Origin: Streptomyces flavochromogenes
GTDB taxonomy: Bacteria > Actinomycetota > Actinomycetes > Streptomycetales > Streptomycetaceae
NCBI RefSeq assembly: GCF_000717595.1
Contig: NZ_JNZO01000022.1
Span: forward strand, 1 to 64,000
DNA: 64,000 nt
Direction of reading: 5' to 3'
Of this stretch, positions 16,110-25,253 are shown piece after piece (the first letter of the stretch is position 1; each line of letters begins with the position of its first letter). Made by a program: the position numbers and the translations under genes. The notes beneath the pieces were generated by a model that had not been told where the DNA came from, made no database searches, and saw nothing but the letters and a program-made list of their open reading frames with translations.

Positions 16110-17924
16110 TCAGTTCTCGCGCCGGCCGCGCATCGCCGCCTTGGCGACCAGGCCCGTCGCCGCGAGGGCGAGGCCCAGCGCGCCCAGCAGCCACAGCCGC
16201 TCGCCGTTGCCGCCGGTCTCGGCCATCGAGCCGCCGCCGCCGTTCCCGGGCGGTCCCGGGGCCGGAGGCGCGGGGGTGGACTCGGCGGGTGTCGGCGTGG
16301 GGTCGACCGGTGGGGGCGTCGGGTCCACGGGGGTGGGCGTGGGGGCAGCCTGCGTCGGGGTCGGATCCACCGGGGTCGGTCTGGGCTTCGGTGTCGGCTT
16401 CGGCCTCACGAGCTCCGGGGCCGCCGCGCAGGCAGGGTCCTCGCTGCCGTCTCCGCAGTTGGAGCGGGGTGTCTCGGCCTTCACGCCGGTGCGGAGCCGC
16501 CCGTCTCCGGCCGGCGGCTTCTTGATCTTCACCGAGTAGGTGACGGTCGCCGTCCTCCCGGCCGGGATGGTTCCCGCGTATCCGATCCTCGGTGCCGTGT
16601 ACGTCGCCGTGCCCAGGTCGGTCCGCACGTCGCCCCGGTAGTCGGCGTCGTCGAGGATCCCGGTCAGGTCGTCGCCGAACCTGGCGTTCGGGTAATCGAG
16701 CGTGCTGATGTTCTTCGCGGTGATCGTGTACGTGAGCGTGTCGCCCGGTTTCACCGTGCGCGGGCTCGCCGTCTTGGTGATCTCCAGGTCGGGGACCGGC
16801 ACGGAGAAGGCCAGCGCGGACGGCACGTAGGTGGCGCCGCGCGTCGAGAAGGTCAGATCGGCCGAGGTGGCGCCCTGCGGGAGGGCGCCGTCGGGGATGT
16901 CGAAGGCCTTGGCGTCGATGCTCAGGTTGTCGACCAGGTCGGGGGCGACGGCGCCGTCGACCTCGCTGATGAAGAAGTTGCTGGTGTTGCCCGTGTGGGC
17001 CTCGGTGACGTTCTTGCCGTCGACGAGGAACGCGTCACCCGGGGTGTTCCGGTCGCCCCCGTACGCGGTGACGCCGGCCCGCGCCGTGCCGCCGCTCCGG
17101 CGGAAGCCGTCCACGGTGATCGTGGTCGCGGGGGAGGCCGAGCGCTGCAGGACGTGCCCGCCGTAGACGTACACGTTCCGCCGCTCGGGCGCGCGGACCG
17201 GGTCCGGGCCCGGGAACCGGTGGACGACGGTCAGCGACCAACCCGCCACGCAGCCCTTGCCGTCGGGCGCCCAGATGTTGCCGACGGTCACCTGCGCGTC
17301 CGTCCCCGACGTGCCCGCGAAGGCGGCCGTCACGTCCGACTCGCCCGTGTAGTAGTGCGGGCCGTCGGTGTCGGCAGGGTCGGCGACCATGCTGTCGATC
17401 GAGACCGGGGTCGCGGCGCCCGCACCGACCTTGATCACCGGGGCGGTCGTCGTGGGGTCTCCGGGCGAGCGCTCGGCATCGGCGCCGGAGATGTCGCAGC
17501 GTTCGAGGCGCGCCCCGCTCGGCCCCTTGTACGTGCCGTCGTTGCCGCCCCAGAAGAGCCGGGCGTACGCCACCTCCGCGCCCGCCGGGATCCGCACACG
17601 GCCGGTGCTGGAGCCGTGGTCGCTCCCCAGGGCGCCGGCGTCGATCCGCCGCATCACGAAGGCGTTGTTGTTGTCCGAGCCCTGGCCGCCCGCCGTCGCC
17701 GCACAGCGGGCGGCCAGGTCGGCGGGGGCGGTCGGACAGCCCATGACCGTGTTGCCGATCGTCGTGAAGTCGCCGTACAGCGATGCGTCGTACCGCTTGC
17801 CGAAGGGCTCGACCACGTCCGCCGCGGCGGGTCCCGCCGCGGTGAACGCGAGCGAGCCCGCCGCCAGTCCGACGGCCACGACGGCCGCGAGCACCCTGCC
17901 CAGGTGATGTTGTCTGCAGCGCAT
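16110..17924 (-). CDS. Sortase-anchored surface protein with DUF11-like repeat
   Basis: 604 aa. Residues 1-35 are a signal peptide (LAAVVAVGLAAGSLAFTAAGPAAA). Residues about 40-375 form a large domain with many short beta strands (RVRIPAGAEVAYARLFWGGN, SNFFISEVDGAVAPDLVDNL). Residues about 385-485 resemble a DUF11/isopeptide-forming repeat (DLEITKTASPRTVKPGDTLT). Then follows a Pro/Thr/Asp cell-wall-spanning stretch (PTPVDPTPTQAAPTPTPVDP). The end is a sortase signal: MAETGG, hydrophobic LWLLGALGLALAATGLVAKA and RGRREN, close to the LAXTG motif of Streptomyces class E sortases. It should be covalently linked to peptidoglycan. Ligand unknown. Confidence 0.85.
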   Translation of the reverse strand: MRCRQHHLGRVLAAVVAVGLAAGSLAFTAAGPAAADVVEPFGKRYDASLYGDFTTIGNTVMGCPTAPADLAARCAATAGGQGSDNNNAFVMRRIDAGALGSDHGSSTGRVRIPAGAEVAYARLFWGGNDGTYKGPSGARLERCDISGADAERSPGDPTTTAPVIKVGAGAATPVSIDSMVADPADTDGPHYYTGESDVTAAFAGTSGTDAQVTVGNIWAPDGKGCVAGWSLTVVHRFPGPDPVRAPERRNVYVYGGHVLQRSASPATTITVDGFRRSGGTARAGVTAYGGDRNTPGDAFLVDGKNVTEAHTGNTSNFFISEVDGAVAPDLVDNLSIDAKAFDIPDGALPQGATSADLTFSTRGATYVPSALAFSVPVPDLEITKTASPRTVKPGDTLTYTITAKNISTLDYPNARFGDDLTGILDDADYRGDVRTDLGTATYTAPRIGYAGTIPAGRTATVTYSVKIKKPPAGDGRLRTGVKAETPRSNCGDGSEDPACAAAPELVRPKPTPKPRPTPVDPTPTQAAPTPTPVDPTPPPVDPTPTPAESTPAPPAPGPPGNGGGGSMAETGGNGERLWLLGALGLALAATGLVAKAAMRGRREN

Positions 17925-17988
17925 GAAAGGGAAATGTATGCAAAACGGATCATCATCGGACGTTACGCCACGCGGTCGGGCCGGATGG

Positions 17989-18930
17989 TCAGGCCACCCG
18001 GCGGCGTGCGTACTCCACGATGTCGGCCATCGGCGGCCGTTCCTCCGTGTCCACCGCGTACGTCCGTGGCTCGAAACCCCTCTCGCCCCGCTCGAACTGC
18101 GTCAGCCGCGGCCGCACCAGGTGTCCTCGCGAGAGCCGCAGCTGCGCCGTCCGGTAGATCGCCGCCGCCATCCGGCCCAGCGCCTGCCCGTCCTGGTGCC
18201 GGTGCTTGCGCACCCCCACGTCCACCTGAGCGAGCGCGTCCAGGCCCACCGTGTGCAGCGCGTCCACGAGCAGGCCGAGCTCCACCCCGTAACCGACCGG
18301 GAAGGGCAGCCGTTCGAGCAGGGACCGGCGCGCCGCGTACTCGCCGCCCAGCGGCTGTACGAAACCGGCCAGCTGCGGCCAGTGCAGATTCAGCAGAGGG
18401 CGGGCCACGAGCTCCGTCACCCGGCCTCCCTGACCAGGGGTGTCCCCGAACGGGCGGTCGTACATCGCCTTCACGAAGTCCACGTCCGGGTCGGTCAGCA
18501 GCGGGCCCACGATCCCCGACACGAAGTCCGCCGAGAAGTCCCGCAGGTCCGCGTCGATGAAGCACACGACGTCCCCGGTGGTCACCATCAGCGACCGCCA
18601 CAGGACCTCGCCCTTGCCCGGCACGGCCGGTATCCGGGGGAGTATCGCGTCCCGCGCGACCACCCGCGCCCCGGCGGCCGCCGCCACCTCCGCCGTACGG
18701 TCCGTGGAGCCCGAGTCGATCACCAGCAGCTCGTCGACGAGCGGCACCGCCTCCGTCATGAGCTCGCGCCGGATCACGGCGACGATGTCACCCACCGTCG
18801 CCTCCTCGTTCAGCGCCGGCAGGACGACGCTGACCTTCGTGTTCCGCTTCGCGGCGAGGATCCGCTCCAGCGGCCGGTCCGCCACGGACCAGGACCGCCG
18901 GTCCAGCCAGCGCTCCACCTCTTCCAGCAC
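17989..18930 (-). CDS. gpgS: Glucosyl-3-phosphoglycerate synthase
   Basis: GT81-type glycosyltransferase that makes glucosyl-3-phosphoglycerate from UDP-glucose and 3-phosphoglycerate, the first step to glucosylglycerate and, in mycobacteria, methylglucose polysaccharides. 313 aa from GTG 18930, preceded by GGAG at good spacing. Landmarks: VSVVLPALNEEATVGDIV, ELLVIDSGSTDRTAEVA, PGKGEVLWRSL, VVCFIDADLRDFSADFV (the metal-binding DxD region) and LEPLGGEYAA-like GFVQPLGGEYAARR. It stands alone; its partner phosphatase is not in the window. It shares the trehalose neighbourhood, in line with a compatible-solute role. Confidence 0.9.
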   Translation of the reverse strand: MLEEVERWLDRRSWSVADRPLERILAAKRNTKVSVVLPALNEEATVGDIVAVIRRELMTEAVPLVDELLVIDSGSTDRTAEVAAAAGARVVARDAILPRIPAVPGKGEVLWRSLMVTTGDVVCFIDADLRDFSADFVSGIVGPLLTDPDVDFVKAMYDRPFGDTPGQGGRVTELVARPLLNLHWPQLAGFVQPLGGEYAARRSLLERLPFPVGYGVELGLLVDALHTVGLDALAQVDVGVRKHRHQDGQALGRMAAAIYRTAQLRLSRGHLVRPRLTQFERGERGFEPRTYAVDTEERPPMADIVEYARRRVA

Positions 18931-19081
18931 GTGATCTCCATCTCGCGGTTCGGACGGCCGGTCCAAGCGTCCGGGCCTTCGGTTACAGTCTTGAACAACG
19001 CGGATGCCCGATGCACGTCGGGGTGCCGCCCGCGCCGGAGCGCAGGAACGAAAGTTCACCGCGCTTCACAATCGAATACCG

Positions 19082-19222
19082 CTCATCCAGAGGGGCAGAG
19101 GGAAACGGCCCGTTGAAGCCCCGGCAACCCTCCAGTCGGTTACTCGTCCTCCAGCGAGGCTCCCGGCTAGGGAAGGTGCCAAATCCGTCTCATGGCGAAA
19201 AATTCGTCATGGGAAAGATGAG
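19082..19222 (+). ncRNA. SAM-I riboswitch (S-box leader)
   Basis: The transcript leader of thrC holds the SAM-I core: P1 strands CTCATC (19082-19087) and GATGAG (19217-19222), the kink-turn and SAM-binding segment GGCCCGTTGAAGCCCCGGCA followed by ACC, and the P4-side GGTGCCAAATCC. The 3' P1 strand runs directly into the purine-rich ribosome-binding site of thrC (AGGAGAAAGG, 19221-19230). SAM binding would stabilise P1 and hide part of that site, so control is probably at translation. It connects threonine synthase to methionine/SAM status, since both pathways compete for O-phosphohomoserine. Confidence 0.92.
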
Positions 19223-19241
19223 GAGAAAGGGCCTCGCCTCC

Positions 19242-20528
19242 ATGGCTGTACAGACTGTTACCCCCGCCACTTCGGTCGACCTCGGTCCCGCGTCGGGACT
19301 TTCCTGTCGCGAATGCGGTGAAATCTTCCCGCTCGGCCCGATCTTCGCCTGCGAACTCTGCTTCGGACCGCTCGAAGTCGCGTACGACCTCCCCACCGGT
19401 GACCCCGAGGCGCTGCGCAAGCAGATCGAGGCCGGCCCCGCCAACATCTGGCGCTACGCCCCGCTGCTTCCCGTCCCCGCCGACGTCGCGGACAAGCCCA
19501 ACCTGAACCCGGGCTGGACCAAGCTCGTCCAGGCCGACAACCTCGCCCGCGAGATCGGCGTCGCCCCCGGCAAGCTCTTCGTCAAGGACGACTCCGGCAA
19601 CCCGACCCACTCCTTCAAGGACCGGGTCGTCGCCCAGGCCATCGAGGCCGCCCGCGCCTTCGGCTTCACCACCCTCTCCTGCTCCTCCACGGGCAACCTG
19701 GCCGGCGCCGTCGGCGCCGCGGCCGCCCGCGCCGGCTTCCGCTCCTGCGTGTTCATCCCGCACGACCTGGAGCAGGGCAAGGTCGTCATGGCCGGTGTCT
19801 ACGGCGGTGACCTCGTCGCCATCGAGGGCAACTACGACGACGTCAACCGCTTCTGCTCCGAGCTCATCGGCGACCCGCTGGGCGAGGGCTGGGGCTTCGT
19901 CAACGTCAACCTCCGCCCGTACTACGGCGAGGGCTCCAAGACGCTGGCGTACGAGATCTGCGAGCAGCTCGGCTGGGTCATCCCCGACCAGCTCGTCATC
20001 CCGATCGCCTCCGGCTCCCAGCTCACGAAGATCGACAAGGGTCTCCAGGAGCTCATCAAGCTGGGCCTCGTCGAGGACAAGCCGTACAAGATCTTCGGCG
20101 CCCAGGCCGAGGGCTGCTCCCCGGTGTCCGTGGCGTTCAAGGCCGGCCACGACGTCGTACGGCCCCAGAAGCCGAACACGATCGCCAAGTCGCTCGCGAT
20201 CGGCAACCCGGCCGACGGCCCGTACGTCCTCGACATCGCCCGCCGCACCGGCGGCGCCGTGGAGGACGTCGACGACGCGCAGGTCGTGGACGCGATCAAG
20301 CTCCTCGCGCAGACCGAGGGCATCTTCGCCGAGACCGCGGGCGGCGTGACCGTCGGCGTCACGAAGAAGCTCGTCGAGAGCGGGCTGATCGACCCGAACC
20401 TGACCACCGTCGTCCTCAACACCGGCGATGGACTCAAGACCCTGGACGCGGTGGCCGACACCTCTCAGGCGACCGTCACCATCCGCCCGAGCCTGGACGC
20501 GTTCCGCGACGCCGGCCTGGCCCTCTGA
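19242..20528 (+). CDS. thrC: Threonine synthase
   Basis: PLP enzyme that converts O-phospho-L-homoserine to L-threonine. 428 aa from ATG 19242 (MAVQTVTPATSVDLGP), which follows the riboswitch; longer versions would start within or before it. The N-terminal four-Cys zinc-ribbon-like segment (SCRECGEIFPLGPIFACELC) is typical of this class of threonine synthase. The PLP lysine is K126 in THSFKDRV, and the phosphate loop is SSTGNLAGAVGAAA. It is followed after 14 bp by the cysO-like sulfur carrier, so the SAM riboswitch probably controls both genes. Confidence 0.95.
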   Translation: MAVQTVTPATSVDLGPASGLSCRECGEIFPLGPIFACELCFGPLEVAYDLPTGDPEALRKQIEAGPANIWRYAPLLPVPADVADKPNLNPGWTKLVQADNLAREIGVAPGKLFVKDDSGNPTHSFKDRVVAQAIEAARAFGFTTLSCSSTGNLAGAVGAAAARAGFRSCVFIPHDLEQGKVVMAGVYGGDLVAIEGNYDDVNRFCSELIGDPLGEGWGFVNVNLRPYYGEGSKTLAYEICEQLGWVIPDQLVIPIASGSQLTKIDKGLQELIKLGLVEDKPYKIFGAQAEGCSPVSVAFKAGHDVVRPQKPNTIAKSLAIGNPADGPYVLDIARRTGGAVEDVDDAQVVDAIKLLAQTEGIFAETAGGVTVGVTKKLVESGLIDPNLTTVVLNTGDGLKTLDAVADTSQATVTIRPSLDAFRDAGLAL

Positions 20529-20542
20529 AAGGTTACGAAGAC

Positions 20543-20821
20543 ATGGCCGTGAACGTCCGCATCCCCACCATCCTCCGCACCTACACGGGTGGTCGGTCCG
20601 AGGTCCAGGCCGAGGGCACGACCCTCGCCGAGGTCATCGCGGACCTGGAGAAGAACCACACGGGCATCGCCGCCCGCGTCCTGGACGACCAGGGCAAGCT
20701 GCGCCGCTTCGTCAACGTCTACGTGAACGACGACGACGTGCGCTTCGAGCAGGGCCTGGAGACGGCCACCCCGGCCGGTGCCGGCGTCTCGATCATCCCG
20801 GCCGTCGCCGGAGGCTGCTGA
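20543..20821 (+). CDS. cysO: CysO-like sulfur-carrier protein (MoaD/ThiS family) ending Gly-Gly-Cys
   Basis: Ubiquitin-fold sulfur carrier, 92 aa. The sequence follows mycobacterial CysO closely: VRIPTILRTYTGG, LRRFVNVYVNDDDVRFEQGL, SIIPAVAGG. The carriers are activated by an E1-like enzyme (MoeZ) and hold sulfur as a C-terminal Gly-Gly thiocarboxylate. This one has one extra residue, ending GGC-stop, so the active end must be exposed by a protease, as Mec+/JAMM enzymes do for CysO-Cys. It follows thrC by 14 bp, and a strong terminator closes the operon. The partner could be CysM (cysteine) or a homocysteine route; neither gene is nearby. Confidence 0.85.
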   Translation: MAVNVRIPTILRTYTGGRSEVQAEGTTLAEVIADLEKNHTGIAARVLDDQGKLRRFVNVYVNDDDVRFEQGLETATPAGAGVSIIPAVAGGC

Positions 20822-20856
20822 GCCTCTCGGGCTCTTCGCCTGTCCCGTCTTTCTTG

Positions 20857-20894
20857 AATTGCCCCTTCCGCGCCATAAAGCGGAAGGGGCAATT
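20857..20894 (+). terminator. Strong rho-independent-like terminator of thrC-cysO
   Basis: A perfect 15-bp stem (20857-20871 with 20880-20894, arm AATTGCCCCTTCCGC) around an 8-nt loop, 35 bp after the cysO stop. The 3' arm ends in CAATT. Confidence 0.85.
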
Positions 20895-21228
20895 CTGCAT
20901 GGTTGAGCGCGGTAGAGTTGGGGAAGTCCCCTCCGCTGCTCATGCCAGGCGCATATGAGAATGCGTCCCCGCACGACAAGAAGCAGCCAAAGTGCGTGCG
21001 CGTTGTGTACCTTCTGCACGCTTTGCCGGGCCCGACTTGCCCGTTAATTCAAGGGATTCTCCCTGATTCGCCTTTCCGTGGCGCCCAGAATTCTCGCTCG
21101 ATTGACCTGTTGCAGAGGGCAGTTGGGCAGATACATTCAGCCGCGGTCGACGCGTTCCGGCGCAGGGTCTGACCCGGGTTCCGCGAAGTGCGGGTCCCGC
21201 GCAAGGGCCAGTAATAGGGGAGTTAGGC
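20895..21228 (+). other. Long untranslated leader of the cold-shock gene
   Basis: This 334-bp stretch between the thrC-cysO terminator and the cold-shock gene has no convincing gene; its base composition is distinctly less GC-rich than its surroundings. A TAGAGT -10-like sequence at about 20912 would give a leader of roughly 300 nt. Long structured leaders are usual for cspA-type genes, where they control mRNA stability and translation at low temperature. GGGGAG at 21217-21222 is the ribosome-binding site. Confidence 0.5.
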
Positions 21229-21432
21229 ATGGCTCAGGGCACCGTCAAGTGGTTCAACGCGGAGAAGGGCTACGGCTTCATCGCGGTCGACGGTGGTGCG
21301 GATGTTTTCGTCCACTACAGCGCGATCCAGATGGATGGCTACCGCAGCCTCGAAGAGGGACAGCGAGTCGAGTTCGAGATCTCGCAGGGCCAGAAGGGTC
21401 CGCAGGCGGACATGGTCAAGCTCGCCGTCTGA
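21229..21432 (+). CDS. Cold-shock domain protein (CspA family)
   Basis: 67 aa, a single cold-shock OB fold. RNP1 is KGYGFIAV and RNP2 is VFVHYSAI, with the usual start [11 protein letters not shown]. It binds single-stranded RNA or DNA and acts as an RNA chaperone, antiterminator or general nucleic-acid protein. Streptomyces have several copies; this one lies between the thrC operon and groEL, as I remember for S. coelicolor. Its long leader and own terminator show that it is a single-gene transcript. Confidence 0.95.
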   Translation: MAQGTVKWFNAEKGYGFIAVDGGADVFVHYSAIQMDGYRSLEEGQRVEFEISQGQKGPQADMVKLAV

Positions 21433-21468
21433 GCGCGGCGCGATCGGCCACCGACGCAACGCCGTCGA

Positions 21469-21500
21469 GGGGTCCGCATCCCTGAGGGGATGTGGACCCC
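21469..21500 (+). terminator. Terminator of the cold-shock gene
   Basis: GGGGTCCGCATCCC pairs with GGGATGTGGACCCC (one G-U pair) around a short loop, 36 bp after the stop codon. Confidence 0.8.
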
Positions 21501-21593
21501 TCACGCGTTCCCGGTCCTGTTCAGAGCCCGTTCCGCGCCCCTCTCGCGCCCCTCCCGCAACCCCCTGCTCCGCATCCCGATCGTCGAGAGTCG

Positions 21594-21620
21594 CTTGCAC
21601 TCTCCTAGGGCGAGTGCTAA
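21594..21620. promoter_or_regulatory. CIRCE operator 1 (HrcA site)
   Basis: CTTGCACTC-N9-GAGTGCTAA matches the CIRCE consensus TTAGCACTC-N9-GAGTGCTAA with two mismatches in the left arm and a perfect right arm. It is the promoter-distal member of a pair. Confidence 0.8.
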
Positions 21621-21629
21621 TCATTGGCG

Positions 21630-23415
<1,786 letters not shown>

Positions 23416-23470
23416 TCCTCCGGGATCGGCGGTTCATCGCGGAACGCGGAACGCGGGACGCACGAACGGA

Positions 23471-23507
23471 CCGAGGGCGGCACCCCCTGCCGGGGGTGCC
23501 GCCCTCG
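23471..23507 (+). terminator. Terminator of groEL
   Basis: A stem of about 17 bp (arm CCGAGGGCGGCACCCC) with a 3-5 nt loop begins 56 bp after the groEL stop. Confidence 0.85.
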
Positions 23508-23607
23508 GGCGTTCCCGGAGGTTCACCTGGTTCACGGAAGTGCTGGAAGTGCTGGGTGGGGACGGCGGGGTGATCCTGGAAGTGCCCCTTCGTGAAGGGA
23601 ACGGACC

Positions 23608-24078
23608 ATGGTCATCCTCCTGACGACCCCGGCCGACCGTGAGCTGGTCATCACCCGCACCTTCGACGCCCCGCCGGCCCGCGTCTGGGAGGCGTGGACG
23701 GTCCCCGGGCACGTCCGGGAGTGGTACGGGGTGTCGGCGCTGACCACGACGGTCGTCGACATCGATCTGCGGGTGGGCGGTGCGTGGCGCTGGGGCCAGA
23801 CCGCGCCGGAGGGCCAGGAGATCGTCTTCTCCGGCACGTACGAGGACGTCGTCCCGGTCGAGCGGCTCGACTACACGGAGGTCTTCGAGCAGATGCCGGA
23901 CGCCGATCCGGTCCGCGTCACCCTCACCTTCGACGCGACCCCGGACGGCGGTACGGCCCTGACCAGCACGTCCTTCTGGCCGTCGAACGAGATCAGGGAC
24001 CAGGCGCTGGCGGCGGGCATGGAGGCGGGGGTGCGGGAGCAGTACGACCGCCTCGCGGAGCACCTGAAGGCGATGTGA
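23608..24078 (+). CDS. SRPBCC (AHSA1-type) domain protein
   Basis: 156 aa, one START-like helix-grip fold of the activator of Hsp90 ATPase homologue-1 group: ITRTFDAPPARVWEAWTVPG, VREWYGVSA, DIDLRVGGAWRW and a C-terminal TSTSFWPSNEIRDQAL followed by a long helix. These small proteins bind hydrophobic ligands; most have no known function and they are often paired with ArsR regulators, which is not the case here. The ATG at 23608 follows GAAGGGA. It lies between groEL and a convergent methyltransferase gene. Confidence 0.82.
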   Translation: MVILLTTPADRELVITRTFDAPPARVWEAWTVPGHVREWYGVSALTTTVVDIDLRVGGAWRWGQTAPEGQEIVFSGTYEDVVPVERLDYTEVFEQMPDADPVRVTLTFDATPDGGTALTSTSFWPSNEIRDQALAAGMEAGVREQYDRLAEHLKAM

Positions 24079-24106
24079 GGGCCGGCCGCCCACCGCGTCA
24101 AGGGCA

Positions 24107-24874
24107 TCAAGGGCGTCGGAAGAGCGCCGTCCAGAGGAAGGCTTCGCCGAAGGCGGGGGAGTCGTCGGCCTCGTCGCGCATGCGACGGACCTCGATGTCG
24201 GTCAGCCCGGCGAAGACGTCGCGCAACGAGGCGTCCGTATAGGCGAGTCCGCCGTCCAGCCTGCCCTTCCGGTAGAAGTCGGCGTCGGGCAGTTCGGAGC
24301 CCATGCCGCCCTCTCCGGCGGCGAACGCGGTGAGCGCGAAGTGTCCGCCGGGCGCGAGGACGCGGTCCAGGAGCGCGAGGTAGCTGATGCGGCGGTGCGG
24401 CGGCAGGTGGTGGAAGCAGCCGGAGTCGTAGACGAGGTCGTACGGCCCGTCGAGGGCGGTTCCGGGCGCGAAGGCGTCGCCGCTCACGAACCGCACCCCC
24501 TGCGCGCCGGTCTCCGCGGCGCGTTCCTCCGCCCAGCGGATCGCGGTGGCGGAGAGGTCGACGGCGTCCACCTCGTACCCGAGCGACGCGAGGTGCAGGC
24601 TGTTCCGCCCGGGCCCGCACCCGAGGTCGAGGGCACGTCCGCCACCGGCCGGGAGCAGTCCCCGTTCGGTGTACGCGACCAGGTTCTCGTCGGGCTTGGC
24701 GACGAAGAACGGCACGGGCTTGTCCCGGTCGGCGTAGAACCCGTCCCACCAGTCGGCCCCGCCTTCCGTCCACCGGTCGGCGTCGGGCACGAACAGCCCG
24801 TCGAGCAGGGTGAGTACGTCGTCGATGGTGCGGATGTGGCGGACAGCGGCGTTGTTGCGGTCGTTCAGACCCAT
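24107..24874 (-). CDS. Class I SAM-dependent methyltransferase
   Basis: 255 aa. Motif I is ALDLGCGPGRNSLHLASLG with the acidic end of strand 2 in EVDAVDLSATAIRWAEERA; the post-motif region YDLVYDSGCFHHLPPHRRIS follows, and the fold ends with ALTAFAAGEGGMGSEL. The N-terminal segment WWDGFYADRDKPVPFFVAKP is shared with TehB/thiopurine-type methyltransferases. The substrate is unknown. It is a lone gene that converges with the SRPBCC gene. Confidence 0.85.
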   Translation of the reverse strand: MGLNDRNNAAVRHIRTIDDVLTLLDGLFVPDADRWTEGGADWWDGFYADRDKPVPFFVAKPDENLVAYTERGLLPAGGGRALDLGCGPGRNSLHLASLGYEVDAVDLSATAIRWAEERAAETGAQGVRFVSGDAFAPGTALDGPYDLVYDSGCFHHLPPHRRISYLALLDRVLAPGGHFALTAFAAGEGGMGSELPDADFYRKGRLDGGLAYTDASLRDVFAGLTDIEVRRMRDEADDSPAFGEAFLWTALFRRP

Positions 24875-25253
24875 GCGGATCTCCCCTCCGAGTCCCTCAA
24901 GAATACGGGGAGTTGAGGTAAAAGCCCAGGTCAGAGGATGTGCCCGGAAGGGCTGGAGGGTCGTCGAGGGGCGCTGGGGGCCGGGAGGTGACCCCGTGGG
25001 GGCGGCTCCGTCCGCGTGGGGCTCCTCGTGCCCGCCCAGCCCCGGGAAGGGGCCTTCCGGGGCGTCGCCGGGCTGGGTTTCCGCAGGGAATCCGGCCCGG
25101 TGCGAGCCGTGTGCCGAGCTGGATTGAACGGGTTCGAAAAGGGCGTCCCGCCGTCGCCCGCCTCTGCTACTGTCGGCCTGCTTGCGCGGGGGACGAGCGG
25201 CGAGACCATGAGACCCCTTCCCCGCGCCGTATGCCCTGGGGAGGGACTTCTAC
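24875..25253. other. 379-bp divergent intergenic region
   Basis: No gene or clear RNA motif is seen. It holds the promoters for the methyltransferase (minus) and the FG-GAP protein (plus); a TACTGT -10-like sequence lies at about 25168. GGGAGGGA just before 25254 is the ribosome-binding site of the FG-GAP gene. Confidence 0.4.

Noticed and set aside
20895..21228. Small open frames before the cold-shock gene (about 60-90 codons)
   Set aside because: They lack ribosome-binding sites and normal codon bias. The AT-richer composition fits an untranslated leader.
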